Shown in pieces: positions 1 to 6,566 of a stretch of 9,499 nt of DNA; position 1 is the first letter of the stretch; each line of letters begins with the position of its first letter. Position numbers and translations under genes: made by a program. The notes under the pieces are model-generated. The model was not told where the DNA came from and searched no databases. It saw only the letters and a program-made list of their open reading frames with translations. The stretch spans positions 1 to 9,499 of the forward strand of contig JBGTBQ010000431.1 in NCBI GenBank assembly GCA_041749275.1, written 5' to 3'. The stretch comes from JBGTBQ01 sp041749275. Its GTDB lineage: Bacteria; Acidobacteriota; Blastocatellia; Pyrinomonadales; Pyrinomonadaceae.

Positions 1-1977
1 GACGCGCGCCGCCCCGGCGGTCGCGGCAGAGGCGGACGCACGGGACGCCCCCTGCCCGCCGGCAAAGGGCGCGGCTTCGACCGAGAGTTTATGCCCCCGC
101 CCAAGGCTCTTACGCGCGAAGAGCGCGTCGCACAGTCTCTACACTTGCCGCCGGGCGATGCCGTGCCGGGCGAACTAAAGCAGGTCAAGCTGGTCGAAGG
201 CGCGACCGTCAAGGAGTTCGCCGAGAAGCTCGGCATCAAACCCAAGGATGTCGTGGCGCTGCTCTTGCAGCGGCGCGTCCTCGCCACCATCAACCAGCCG
301 CTCAACACCGACGTGGCGAAAGACCTCGGCCAGCGTTTCGGCTTCGACGTGTCCTTCGTTGACTTTGAAGAGATGGTCGCCGAACAGGAGTTCGAGGACA
401 TCATCGGCGGCGACAACCTCGAAGAGTACGTCGAGGAGTCGCGCGCCCCCGTAGTTACCGTGATGGGCCACGTTGACCACGGCAAGACCTCGCTGCTCGA
501 TGCCATCCGCACGACGAACGTCGCCGCGGGCGAGGCCGGCGGTATCACACAGCACATCGGCGCCTACAGCGTTCAGGTGCCCAACCCGGACAACCCCGAT
601 GAGAAACGCCGCGTCGTCTTTCTCGACACGCCCGGCCACGAGGCGTTTACGATGATGCGCGCGCGCGGCGCGAAGGCCACGGATGTGGTCGTGCTCGTCG
701 TCGCGGCGGATGACGGCGTGATGCCGCAGACCATCGAGGCCATCGAGCACTCGCGCGCGGCGGGCGTGCCCATCGTCGTCGCTATCAACAAGACTGACCG
801 ACCCGATGCCAACCCCGACCGCGTCAAGCAGGAACTGGCCGCGCAGGGCTTGCAGCCGGTGGACTGGGGTGGGGAGATCGAGATGGTGGCCGTCTCCGCC
901 AAGCAGCGCACGAACATCGAGACGCTGCTCGAAACCATTCTACTCACCGCCGACATCCTGAACCTGAAGGCCAGCCCGGCCCGCCTCGCCTCTGGCGTCG
1001 TGCTCGAAGCCAAACTCGACCGCGGGCGCGGTTCGGTCGCCACGGTGCTCGTACAGCAGGGCACCTTGCGCGTTCACGACCCGTTTATCGTCGGCCAGAT
1101 TTTCGGCAAGGTGCGCGCGATGTACAACGACCGCGGCGAACAGATTGCCGAGGCCGGCCCCGCCATGCCCGTCGAGGTGCTGGGTTTGCAGGGCGTGCCA
1201 CAGGCCGGCGAGGCTTTTCAGGTCGTCGCCGAGATCACCAAGGCGCAGCAGATTTCGCAGCACCGCCAGATGGTCTCGCGGCAGAACACGCTCCTGCAAA
1301 CGACCAAGCGCGGCATCGAGGCGCTGGGCGAGCGCGAGGTCAAGGAACTGCTCGCCATCGTCAAGGCCGACGTGCAAGGCTCCGTCGAAGTCTTGAAGAG
1401 CACGCTCACCAAGCTCTCGACCGAGCAGGTCAAAGTCCGGGTCGTGCGCTCCGGCGTCGGCGCGATCACCGAGTCGGATGTGCTCTTAGCGGCGGCGACG
1501 CAGACCGAAGGGTCGGGGCGCGCCGTCACCGTCATCGGCTTTAACGTGAGGCCGGAGGTGCGCGCCGCGGAACTGGCGCGGCAGGAGCACGTGGACATCC
1601 GCCTCCACTCGATCATCTACAAGCTCGAAGAGGAGATTCGCGCGGCGATGATCGGTATGCTCGAAGCCATCGAGAAGGAGAAGATCATCGGCACGGCGCT
1701 CGTACAGGAGGTGTTCCGCGTGCCGAAGATCGGCGCGGTCGCCGGCTGCCGCGTCACGAACGGCACGATCTCACGCAAGGCGCGCGCGCGCCTCATCCGC
1801 GATGGCGTTGTCACGTGGGAAGGCAACATCGGCTCTCTGCGCCGCTTCAAGGACGATGCCAGCGAAGTCCGCGAAGGCTTCGAGTGCGGCATCGGCCTTG
1901 AAAACTTCAGCGACATCAAGCCCAACGATCAAATCGAGGCTTACATCATCGAGAAGATCGCGGCCACGGAACTATAA
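1..1977 (+). CDS. infB: Translation initiation factor IF-2 (5' truncated)
   Basis: IF-2 is the GTPase that places initiator fMet-tRNA on the 30S subunit and promotes 50S joining. The reading frame is open from base 1, so the gene starts upstream; the ATG at 91 is internal. The first 30 visible residues are a Gly/Arg-rich linker, typical of the variable IF-2 N-terminus. Counting from the ATG at 91, an IF2_N-type domain (about residues 30-100) is followed by the G domain: G1 GHVDHGKT (126-133), G3 DTPGHEAF (179-186), G4 NKTD (233-236) and G5 SAK (269-271). Domains II, III and the C-terminal fMet-tRNA-binding C2 domain (GCRVTNG, then WEGNIGSLRRFKDD) follow. 658 codons are visible and all GTPase motifs are intact. 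It ends in TAA, and a repeat array begins 4 bases later. The gene normally belongs to the nusA-infB-rbfA cluster, which fits the neighbour here. Confidence 0.98.
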   Translation, partial: DARRPGGRGRGGRTGRPLPAGKGRGFDREFMPPPKALTREERVAQSLHLPPGDAVPGELKQVKLVEGATVKEFAEKLGIKPKDVVALLLQRRVLATINQPLNTDVAKDLGQRFGFDVSFVDFEEMVAEQEFEDIIGGDNLEEYVEESRAPVVTVMGHVDHGKTSLLDAIRTTNVAAGEAGGITQHIGAYSVQVPNPDNPDEKRRVVFLDTPGHEAFTMMRARGAKATDVVVLVVAADDGVMPQTIEAIEHSRAAGVPIVVAINKTDRPDANPDRVKQELAAQGLQPVDWGGEIEMVAVSAKQRTNIETLLETILLTADILNLKASPARLASGVVLEAKLDRGRGSVATVLVQQGTLRVHDPFIVGQIFGKVRAMYNDRGEQIAEAGPAMPVEVLGLQGVPQAGEAFQVVAEITKAQQISQHRQMVSRQNTLLQTTKRGIEALGEREVKELLAIVKADVQGSVEVLKSTLTKLSTEQVKVRVVRSGVGAITESDVLLAAATQTEGSGRAVTVIGFNVRPEVRAAELARQEHVDIRLHSIIYKLEEEIRAAMIGMLEAIEKEKIIGTALVQEVFRVPKIGAVAGCRVTNGTISRKARARLIRDGVVTWEGNIGSLRRFKDDASEVREGFECGIGLENFSDIKPNDQIEAYIIEKIAATEL

Positions 1978-1980
1978 GGA

Positions 1981-2061
1981 AGGATGAAGGATGAAGGATG
2001 AAGGATGAATATAATGGGATGGAGGCAACACTTTCATCCCTCATCCCTCATCCCTCATCCC
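1981..2061. repeat. Inverted heptad array, GGATGAA family, copy 1 (infB/rbfA gap)
   Basis: The left arm (1982-2009) is four tandem GGATGAA units. The right arm (2033-2060) is four units of the reverse complement, mostly CTCATCC. The arms match at 25 of 28 positions; every difference is the A/G at the variable last base of the unit. The 23-base centre (2010-2032) contains TATAAT at 2010-2015. The array starts 3 bases after the infB stop and ends 7 bases before the rbfA ATG, so it fills the gap. No U-run follows the right arm, so it is not a canonical intrinsic terminator. Confidence 0.9.
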
Positions 2062-2068
2062 TTATGCC

Positions 2069-2461
2069 ATGCGTAGGCCAGAGAAACTTGCGGAGTTGAT
2101 ACGCGAGGAAGTCATCCAGATTGTGGGCTATGAGTTGGAGGACCCGCGCGTCGCGTCCGTGACGGTGACGGATGTGCGCGTGACGGAGGACCTGCGTGAC
2201 GCGAGCGTCTACGTCCTCGCCGAAGGGACGGAAGAGGAGCGCGGCGTGGCGCTCAAGGCGCTCCGGCACGCCGCGCCCTACGTCCGCCGGCAGCTCGGCC
2301 TGACGCTCAATCTGAAGCACACGCCTGAAATCCATTTCGTGCGCGACACCGTCGAAGAATCGGCCTCGCGCGTCGAGGTCTTGCTCTCCGAGATCGCACA
2401 GGAACAGAACCGGCCCGCCCCCGCGGAACAGGCCGGTGACAAAAGAAAGGATGAAGGATGA
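2069..2461 (+). CDS. rbfA: Ribosome-binding factor A
   Basis: RbfA is a small KH-fold protein that binds the 30S subunit and assists late maturation of the 16S rRNA 5' region, with a role in cold adaptation. The product is 130 aa, close to the usual 115-130. The family pattern is clear: RRPEKLAELIREEV at the start, DPRVASVTVTDVRVTEDL in the first beta-strand region, LRHAAPYVRRQLG in the central helix, and LKHTPEIHFVRD followed by a final helix ending VEVLLSEIAQ. The start at 2069 is chosen because it gives the family's N-terminus; an ATG at 2064 is in another frame and stops early. There is no Shine-Dalgarno-like sequence, and the bases upstream are the right arm of a repeat. The last residues (KDEG) and the TGA stop come from the next array, so the native C-terminus was probably altered by it. 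Linkage to infB is the classic arrangement. Confidence 0.95.
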   Translation: MRRPEKLAELIREEVIQIVGYELEDPRVASVTVTDVRVTEDLRDASVYVLAEGTEEERGVALKALRHAAPYVRRQLGLTLNLKHTPEIHFVRDTVEESASRVEVLLSEIAQEQNRPAPAEQAGDKRKDEG

Positions 2462-2532
2462 GGGATGAGGGATGAAGTGAAAGCGTCAAGGCGACAGCCG
2501 CGTTTTCATCCCTCATCCCTCATCCTTCATCC
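2449..2532. repeat. Inverted heptad array, GGATGAA family, copy 2 (rbfA/nrnA gap)
   Basis: The left arm (2449-2476) and right arm (2505-2532) are exact reverse complements over 28 bases, separated by a 28-base centre. Each arm is four 7-base units, GGATGA plus A or G, with the variable base in the order A-G-G-A in both arms. The left arm overlaps the last 13 bases of rbfA and provides its stop codon. The right arm ends 10 bases before the ATG of the next gene. The centre is unrelated to that of copy 1. A transcript could form a 28-bp stem, a possible RNase III-type substrate (inference). No U-run follows. Confidence 0.93.
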
Positions 2533-2542
2533 ATTGAGATAA

Positions 2543-3586
2543 ATGCTCAGTCAAGTCGTTGAGCTGATCGAAGCAAAGCGCCGCTTTGCGATCACTTCGC
2601 ACATTCGCCCCGACGGGGATAGTTTGGGTTCGTCGCTCGGTCTCTACTGGCTGCTGCGCGCGCTTGATAAAGACCCGGAAGTCATCATGCGCGACCCCGT
2701 CCCACACGCTTATCATAAACTTCCCGGCACGGAGTTCGTCCGCGTCACGCCGCGCGTTGACCTCGCTTACGACGCCGTCTTCGTCATCGAGTGCTCGGAC
2801 ATCACGCGGCCCGGCCTCATTGACCTCGACCAACAGTTCGTCGTCAACATTGACCACCACTCGACCACCGCGCTCTTCGGCTCGATCAACTGGATTGATT
2901 CGACCGCTTCCGCCGTCGGCGAGATGATCTACAATCTCTGCAAGGCCATCGGCGTGCGCGTCACGCGCGAGATCGCCGAGTGCGTCTATACGGCTCTCGT
3001 CACGGACACCGGCAGCTTCCATTACGCGAACACGACGGAGCGAACTTTCAAGGTCGCTTCGGAACTGGTGCGCGCCGGGGTGAAGCCGGCGAAGGTCTCG
3101 CAGGCCGTCTTCGGCAGCTACCCGTGGAGCAAGGTCGAGTTGTTGGGCGAGGTGCTGGCGAGCGTGCGGCGCGATGCGTCGGGGCGCGTCGCATGGCTGC
3201 GGCAGACCATCGAGATGCAGGAACGCGCCCACGCCACGGACGAAGACGGCGACGGGTTCGTCAACTATCCGCTCTCGTGCGGCGATGTCGAAGCGGTCGC
3301 TTTCCTGAAGGAGAGCGAGCCGGGCGTCTATCGCGTCAGCTTGCGCTCGAAGTGCGACGTAAACGTGGCGCGCATCGCGGAGAAGTTCGGCGGCGGCGGC
3401 CACCGCAACGCCGCCGGGTGCACGCTGCATGGGAGTTGGGAAGAGGCCGAAGGAACCATCGTCCAACTCCTGTTAGACGAGGTCGAGCAGCGCGTGAACG
3501 GCGACCGCCACGCCAACCTCAAAGGCGCGGGCCGGCGAGAGGCGCTTCCCGAAACGGCACGGGCCGAGCGTGATGTACGATCATAG
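2543..3586 (+). CDS. nrnA: NrnA-type DHH/DHHA1 phosphoesterase (oligoribonuclease / pAp phosphatase)
   Basis: Members of this family degrade 2-5-nt RNA fragments and dephosphorylate 3'-phosphoadenosine 5'-phosphate to AMP, using Mn2+ in the cytoplasm. The 347-residue product has all DHH motifs: SHIRPDGDSLGSSL (19-32, metal ligands H20, D24, D26), ECSD (83-86, D86), NIDHH (102-106) and VTDTGSFHYANTT (153-165). The DHHA1 substrate-binding domain ends in KFGGGGHRNAAGC (281-293). The final ~27 residues (321-347) are a polar tail beyond the conserved fold. The ATG at 2543 gives the standard N-terminus; TGAGA at 2535-2539 is at best a weak ribosome-binding site, and a repeat arm ends 10 bases upstream. 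A DHH gene between rbfA and truB is common; here the next gene is accD. I am confident of the family. The exact substrate preference (nanoRNA versus pAp) is inferred from the family. Confidence 0.93.
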   Translation: MLSQVVELIEAKRRFAITSHIRPDGDSLGSSLGLYWLLRALDKDPEVIMRDPVPHAYHKLPGTEFVRVTPRVDLAYDAVFVIECSDITRPGLIDLDQQFVVNIDHHSTTALFGSINWIDSTASAVGEMIYNLCKAIGVRVTREIAECVYTALVTDTGSFHYANTTERTFKVASELVRAGVKPAKVSQAVFGSYPWSKVELLGEVLASVRRDASGRVAWLRQTIEMQERAHATDEDGDGFVNYPLSCGDVEAVAFLKESEPGVYRVSLRSKCDVNVARIAEKFGGGGHRNAAGCTLHGSWEEAEGTIVQLLLDEVEQRVNGDRHANLKGAGRREALPETARAERDVRS

Positions 3587-3589
3587 AAG

Positions 3590-3698
3590 CAGTGGTCGGT
3601 AGCCGGTGGTCAGTGGTCAGAGGTTGACCTTCCGGCGGCTTGCCGCTTCCGGCTATGTATTGATCGCTCATGCAAACAGTGCTTTACTGACCACTACC
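3590..3698. repeat. Inverted heptad array, GTGGTCA family (nrnA/accD gap)
   Basis: The left arm (3591-3620) reads as four degenerate 7-base units, AGTGGTC, GGTAGCC, GGTGGTC and AGTGGTC, ending in AG. The right arm (3686-3698) is shorter and carries the complement. The perfect inverted core is 9 bases (3612-3620 with 3687-3695), around a 66-base centre. Inside the centre, 3635-3646 can form a 4-bp hairpin (GCGG, loop CTTG, CCGC). The left arm begins 4 bases after the nrnA stop, and the right arm abuts the accD ATG. The unit is unrelated to that of the two upstream arrays, but period and layout are the same. Confidence 0.75.
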
Positions 3699-4649
3699 AT
3701 GTCATGGTTTCGCAGAAAGAATCAACGCATCGAACACGTCCCGGTTGACGAGCGCCGCGTCAAGACCGAGGGCGTCTTCCAGAAGTGCCCCGAATGCGAC
3801 GCGGCGCTCTACCGCCCGGAACTCGAAGAGTCCTTACACGTCTGCCCGCATTGCAGCCACCACTTTCGCATCGGCGCGCGCTTCCGCCTCGCCTATCTGT
3901 ACGACGAAGGCAAGTACGACGAGTTGGACGCGGAGGTCATCTCGAACGACCCGCTCGAATTCGTTGACACGAAGCCCTACAAGGAGCGACTAGAGAAGGC
4001 GCGGCGCTCGTCGGGCCTTCCCGAAGCGGTCATCAACGCGCGCGGACACATCGGCGGACACCTCGTCCTGATGTCGGCGATGGACTTTAGCTTCCTCGGC
4101 GGCTCGATGGGGACGGCGGTCGGCGAGAAGATCACGCGCACCATCGAGCGCGCCATCGCCGAGCGCGGCTCGGTCGTCATCATCAGCCAGTCGGGCGGCG
4201 CGCGGATGCAGGAGGGGACGCTCTCGCTGATGCAGATGGCGAAAATCGCCGCCGCGCTCGCCCGCCTCGACACGGCGCGGCTGCCTTACATCTCCGTGCT
4301 GACCGACCCGACCACGGGCGGTGTGACGGCGAGCTTCGCCATGCTCGGCGACATCAACATCGGCGAGCCGAAAGCCCTGATCGGTTTCGCCGGCCCGCGC
4401 GTCATCGAGCAGACCATCCGCCAGAAACTCCCGAAAGACTTCCAGCGCTCCGAGTTCCTCTTGGAGCACGGTATGCTCGACGCCGTGATTGACCGGCGCG
4501 AGCAGCGCGACTTCATCATCAAAGCGCTCGACTTCATGGACAATCCCGCCGTCCAGTACCAGCCGCTCCGCGCGGAGATTTTTTCCGACAACGGCTCCGG
4601 CACGTTTCAGCAAACGCCCGCGCCGGAGCAGCAGGAACAAGAGCAGTAA
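3699..4649 (+). CDS. accD: Acetyl-CoA carboxylase carboxyltransferase subunit beta
   Basis: AccD and AccA form the carboxyltransferase that moves the carboxyl group from biotin on AccB to acetyl-CoA, giving malonyl-CoA for fatty acid synthesis. The product is 316 aa (E. coli AccD is about 304). An N-terminal Cys4 zinc ribbon is complete: C30-x2-C33-x15-C49-x2-C52. The crotonase-fold body carries SGGARMQEG (165-173) and GGVTAS (207-212), then GEPKALIGFAGPRVIEQT. The C-terminus (about 296-316) is a Gln/Glu-rich tail. The start at 3699 gives the family-typical MSWF beginning. An in-frame ATG at 3606 would add 31 residues encoded by the repeat element and was rejected. No Shine-Dalgarno sequence is visible. 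folC follows after a 106-base gap, a pairing seen in many bacteria, E. coli included. accA is not in the window. Confidence 0.97.
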   Translation: MSWFRRKNQRIEHVPVDERRVKTEGVFQKCPECDAALYRPELEESLHVCPHCSHHFRIGARFRLAYLYDEGKYDELDAEVISNDPLEFVDTKPYKERLEKARRSSGLPEAVINARGHIGGHLVLMSAMDFSFLGGSMGTAVGEKITRTIERAIAERGSVVIISQSGGARMQEGTLSLMQMAKIAAALARLDTARLPYISVLTDPTTGGVTASFAMLGDINIGEPKALIGFAGPRVIEQTIRQKLPKDFQRSEFLLEHGMLDAVIDRREQRDFIIKALDFMDNPAVQYQPLRAEIFSDNGSGTFQQTPAPEQQEQEQ

Positions 4650-4667
4650 GACGGAAGACCGGCACGC

Positions 4668-4751
4668 ACAGGCGGCAGACGGCGGGAGCAGGAGTCAGGA
4701 AGTTGCCGCGGATTTATCAATTCCCTCCTGCCTTCCGATCCTGCCGCCTGT
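4668..4751. repeat. Imperfect inverted G/C-rich heptad array (accD/folC gap)
   Basis: The left arm (about 4668-4701) and right arm (about 4721-4751) are imperfect reverse complements built from GGCGGCA/GGAGCAG-type units of about 7 bases. Two perfect blocks pair: 4668-4678 with 4741-4751 (ACAGGCGGCAG and its complement), and 4688-4694 with 4725-4731 (GCAGGAG and its complement). Between the blocks the arms have diverged. The right arm ends 4 bases before the folC ATG. The same unit type recurs at 8013-8140. Confidence 0.7.
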
Positions 4752-4755
4752 CTTT

Positions 4756-6075
4756 ATGAACTTCGACGAGGCGCTCGACTATCTACTGAGCTTGGGGCAC
4801 GAGATGCTGGCGATGAAGCTCGGCCTCGACAATGTCTCACGCCTGCTCATGCGCCTCGGCGACCCGCAACGCGCCTTCCCCGCGGTTCAGATCGCGGGCA
4901 CGAACGGCAAAGGCTCCACCGCCGCGATGCTCGATGCCATCTGCCGCGCCGCCGGCATCAAGACCGGCCTGTATACCTCGCCGCACCTCATCTCGATCAC
5001 CGAACGAATCAAAATCGCCGGGCGGGAGATTCCGCGCGAGCGATTCGCGCACACGGCGACTGTCGTGCGCGAGGCCGCCGAGAGACTGGCGAGCGAGACG
5101 GGCGCGCTCCCGACCTTCTTCGAGCAAGTCACGGCCATCGCCCTCACGGCCTTCCGCGACGAGAGCGTCGGACTCGCCATTCTTGAGACCGGCCTCGGCG
5201 GTCGTCTCGACGCGACGACGGCGGCGCGGGCGTGCGTCGTCGCCGTCACGCCCGTCGCACTCGATCATCATGAGTGCCTCGGCTCGACGCTCGCCGAAAT
5301 CGCCGCCGAGAAGGCCGCTATCATCCGCCCCGGCGTGCGCGCCATCATCGCGCCGCAGTCGCCGGAAGCCGAGGCTGTCATCCTCGCACGCTGCCGCGAA
5401 TGCGGCGTCGCGCCGCGCCGCGCCGCGCCGGACGTGGAAGACGAAGAGGCTTGCGGTGACGAGCGCCTGCGCGTGAGTTTGCGGGGCGGGCGCGACGAAT
5501 ATCGTGGGGTGTGCCTCGCGCTGCGCGGTCGTCACCAGATCGTCAATGCAGCGGTCGCCGTGGCGCTCGCCGAGACGCTGCGCGAAGAAGGCTTCTCCAT
5601 CTCAAGCGCGCACATCGTCGCCGGGCTTGAGAGCGCCGAGCACGCGGGCCGGCTCGAACTGGATGCGCGCCGCACCCCGCACGTTCTTTTCGACGGCGCG
5701 CACAACGAAGCGGGCGCGCGCGCCTTGCGCGACTATCTGGACGAATTCGTCCGCGTACCTTTGACGCTCGTCTTCGGCGCGATGCGCGATAAGGAACTGG
5801 CGCGGATCGGCGCGCTGCTCTTCCCCGCCGCGCGACACCTCATCCTGACGCAGCCCGACAATCCACGCGCCGCGCCGGTCGAAGAACTCGTGCGCGCTGT
5901 GCCCGTCCCCGCCGGTTCGAGTACAATCACGCTCGCGCCGTCGAGCCGCGACGCCCTGACCATCGCGCGCTCCCTGACCGAGCCGGGGGGCGTCATCTGC
6001 GTCACCGGGTCGCTCTACCTCGTCGGCGAAGTCAAGGCTCTTTTGGAATCACCCGACGATGATACAAACGCATGA
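4756..6075 (+). CDS. folC: Bifunctional dihydrofolate synthase / folylpolyglutamate synthase
   Basis: FolC ligates L-glutamate to dihydropteroate and then extends the gamma-glutamyl tail of folates, using ATP. It belongs to the Mur ligase superfamily. The product is 439 aa, the normal length. The P-loop is GTNGKGST (48-55), followed by TSPHLISITERIKI (75-88), which matches the family's SPHL loop. ETGLGGRLDATTA, LDHHECLGSTLAEIAAEKA and the C-terminal-domain FDGAHNEAGARAL motif are all present, as is FGAMRDKEL. The ATG at 4756 gives the canonical N-terminus. The frame is open back into accD (to 4489), but that part is out-of-frame accD plus a repeat element. The stop overlaps the next start as ATGA (6072-6075), which suggests translational coupling to the small membrane protein gene downstream. 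No Shine-Dalgarno sequence is visible. Confidence 0.96.
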   Translation: MNFDEALDYLLSLGHEMLAMKLGLDNVSRLLMRLGDPQRAFPAVQIAGTNGKGSTAAMLDAICRAAGIKTGLYTSPHLISITERIKIAGREIPRERFAHTATVVREAAERLASETGALPTFFEQVTAIALTAFRDESVGLAILETGLGGRLDATTAARACVVAVTPVALDHHECLGSTLAEIAAEKAAIIRPGVRAIIAPQSPEAEAVILARCRECGVAPRRAAPDVEDEEACGDERLRVSLRGGRDEYRGVCLALRGRHQIVNAAVAVALAETLREEGFSISSAHIVAGLESAEHAGRLELDARRTPHVLFDGAHNEAGARALRDYLDEFVRVPLTLVFGAMRDKELARIGALLFPAARHLILTQPDNPRAAPVEELVRAVPVPAGSSTITLAPSSRDALTIARSLTEPGGVICVTGSLYLVGEVKALLESPDDDTNA

Positions 6076-6566
6076 GCAACAATCCTGAGAAGAAACGCTG
6101 GGGGCGTGTCCTCGCCGTCATCCTCGTCGTGGGCCTGTTGATTCTGATCCCGCTCGGCTGGCTGGCGTTCAAGATGAGCCGCGACGCGAGAACGCGCCGC
6201 GTCATCAACGCCAACGAAGCCGCTGCCATCTACACGCTCGAACAGATCGCCGCCGCCGAGCAGCTTCATTTTGAGACTTACGAACGCCAGTATGGAACTT
6301 TGCGGCAACTCATGGACGCGGGCATCTTCAAGGCTCCACTCGACGGCGATGCGCTCACCTCGTCGGGTTACGTCTTCACCATCAAGGTCACGCCGAAGAC
6401 CGACGCGCAAGGCTCCTCCTACAGCGTCAACGCAGACCCGCAACAGAGCGGCGAGACCGGCAAGCGCCACTTCTACATTGACTCGAACGTAACCGGGATG
6501 CGCTTCAACGAGGGGCGTCCGGCGACGGCCACCGACCCGCCGCGACTGACTTCGGAAACATACTGA
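6072..6566 (+). CDS. Small single-TM protein with pilin-like exported domain
   Basis: This 164-residue protein is not one I can name. A short basic N-terminus (1-12) is followed by one hydrophobic segment (about 13-33) and then a polar domain expected outside the membrane. Residues 46-86 (NANEAAAIYTLEQI, then YERQYGTLRQLMDAGIF) resemble the helix-to-globular transition of type IV pilin-like proteins. So does the later pattern of GYVFTIKV, YSVNADP, HFYIDSNVTGMRF and ATATDPP. The prepilin peptidase site (Gly before a Phe-Thr-Leu-Ile-Glu-type segment) and Glu5 are absent, so it is probably a membrane-anchored relative and not an assembled pilin (inference). Its start overlaps the folC stop by 4 bases (ATGA), and it occupies the position that the single-TM dedD has after folC in E. 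coli, without a SPOR domain I can recognise. Its last five codons and stop lie in a duplicated segment. Confidence 0.8.
   Translation: MSNNPEKKRWGRVLAVILVVGLLILIPLGWLAFKMSRDARTRRVINANEAAAIYTLEQIAAAEQLHFETYERQYGTLRQLMDAGIFKAPLDGDALTSSGYVFTIKVTPKTDAQGSSYSVNADPQQSGETGKRHFYIDSNVTGMRFNEGRPATATDPPRLTSETY

Noticed and set aside
1981..2532. Arrays as CRISPR or as ordinary intrinsic terminators
   Set aside because: There are no regular repeat-spacer units of 20-40 bases, and no U-run follows the right arms of these two copies.
3239..3262. EF-hand/dockerin-like D-x-D-x-D-G loop in the DHH protein (residues 233-238)
   Set aside because: The twelfth position is Leu, not Glu or Asp, and the site matches the family's usual acidic loop before the VNYP segment, so calcium binding is unsupported.
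2513..3466. Long minus-strand open frame opposite the DHH gene (and similar ones opposite infB, accD, folC)
   Set aside because: Antisense shadows caused by G/C-rich third positions; no family motifs, while the + strand products are complete known proteins.
3624..3659. TTGACC and TATGTA as a promoter for accD
   Set aside because: Spacing is 24 bases and the -10 match is poor; TTGACC directly follows the repeat arm.
3606..3698. N-terminal extension of AccD by 31 residues from an upstream ATG
   Set aside because: The extension is encoded by the repeat element and is unlike AccD; ATG 3699 gives the family-typical MSWF start.
4489..4755. N-terminal extension of FolC by 89 residues
   Set aside because: It is out-of-frame accD plus repeat sequence; FolC homology begins at ATG 4756.
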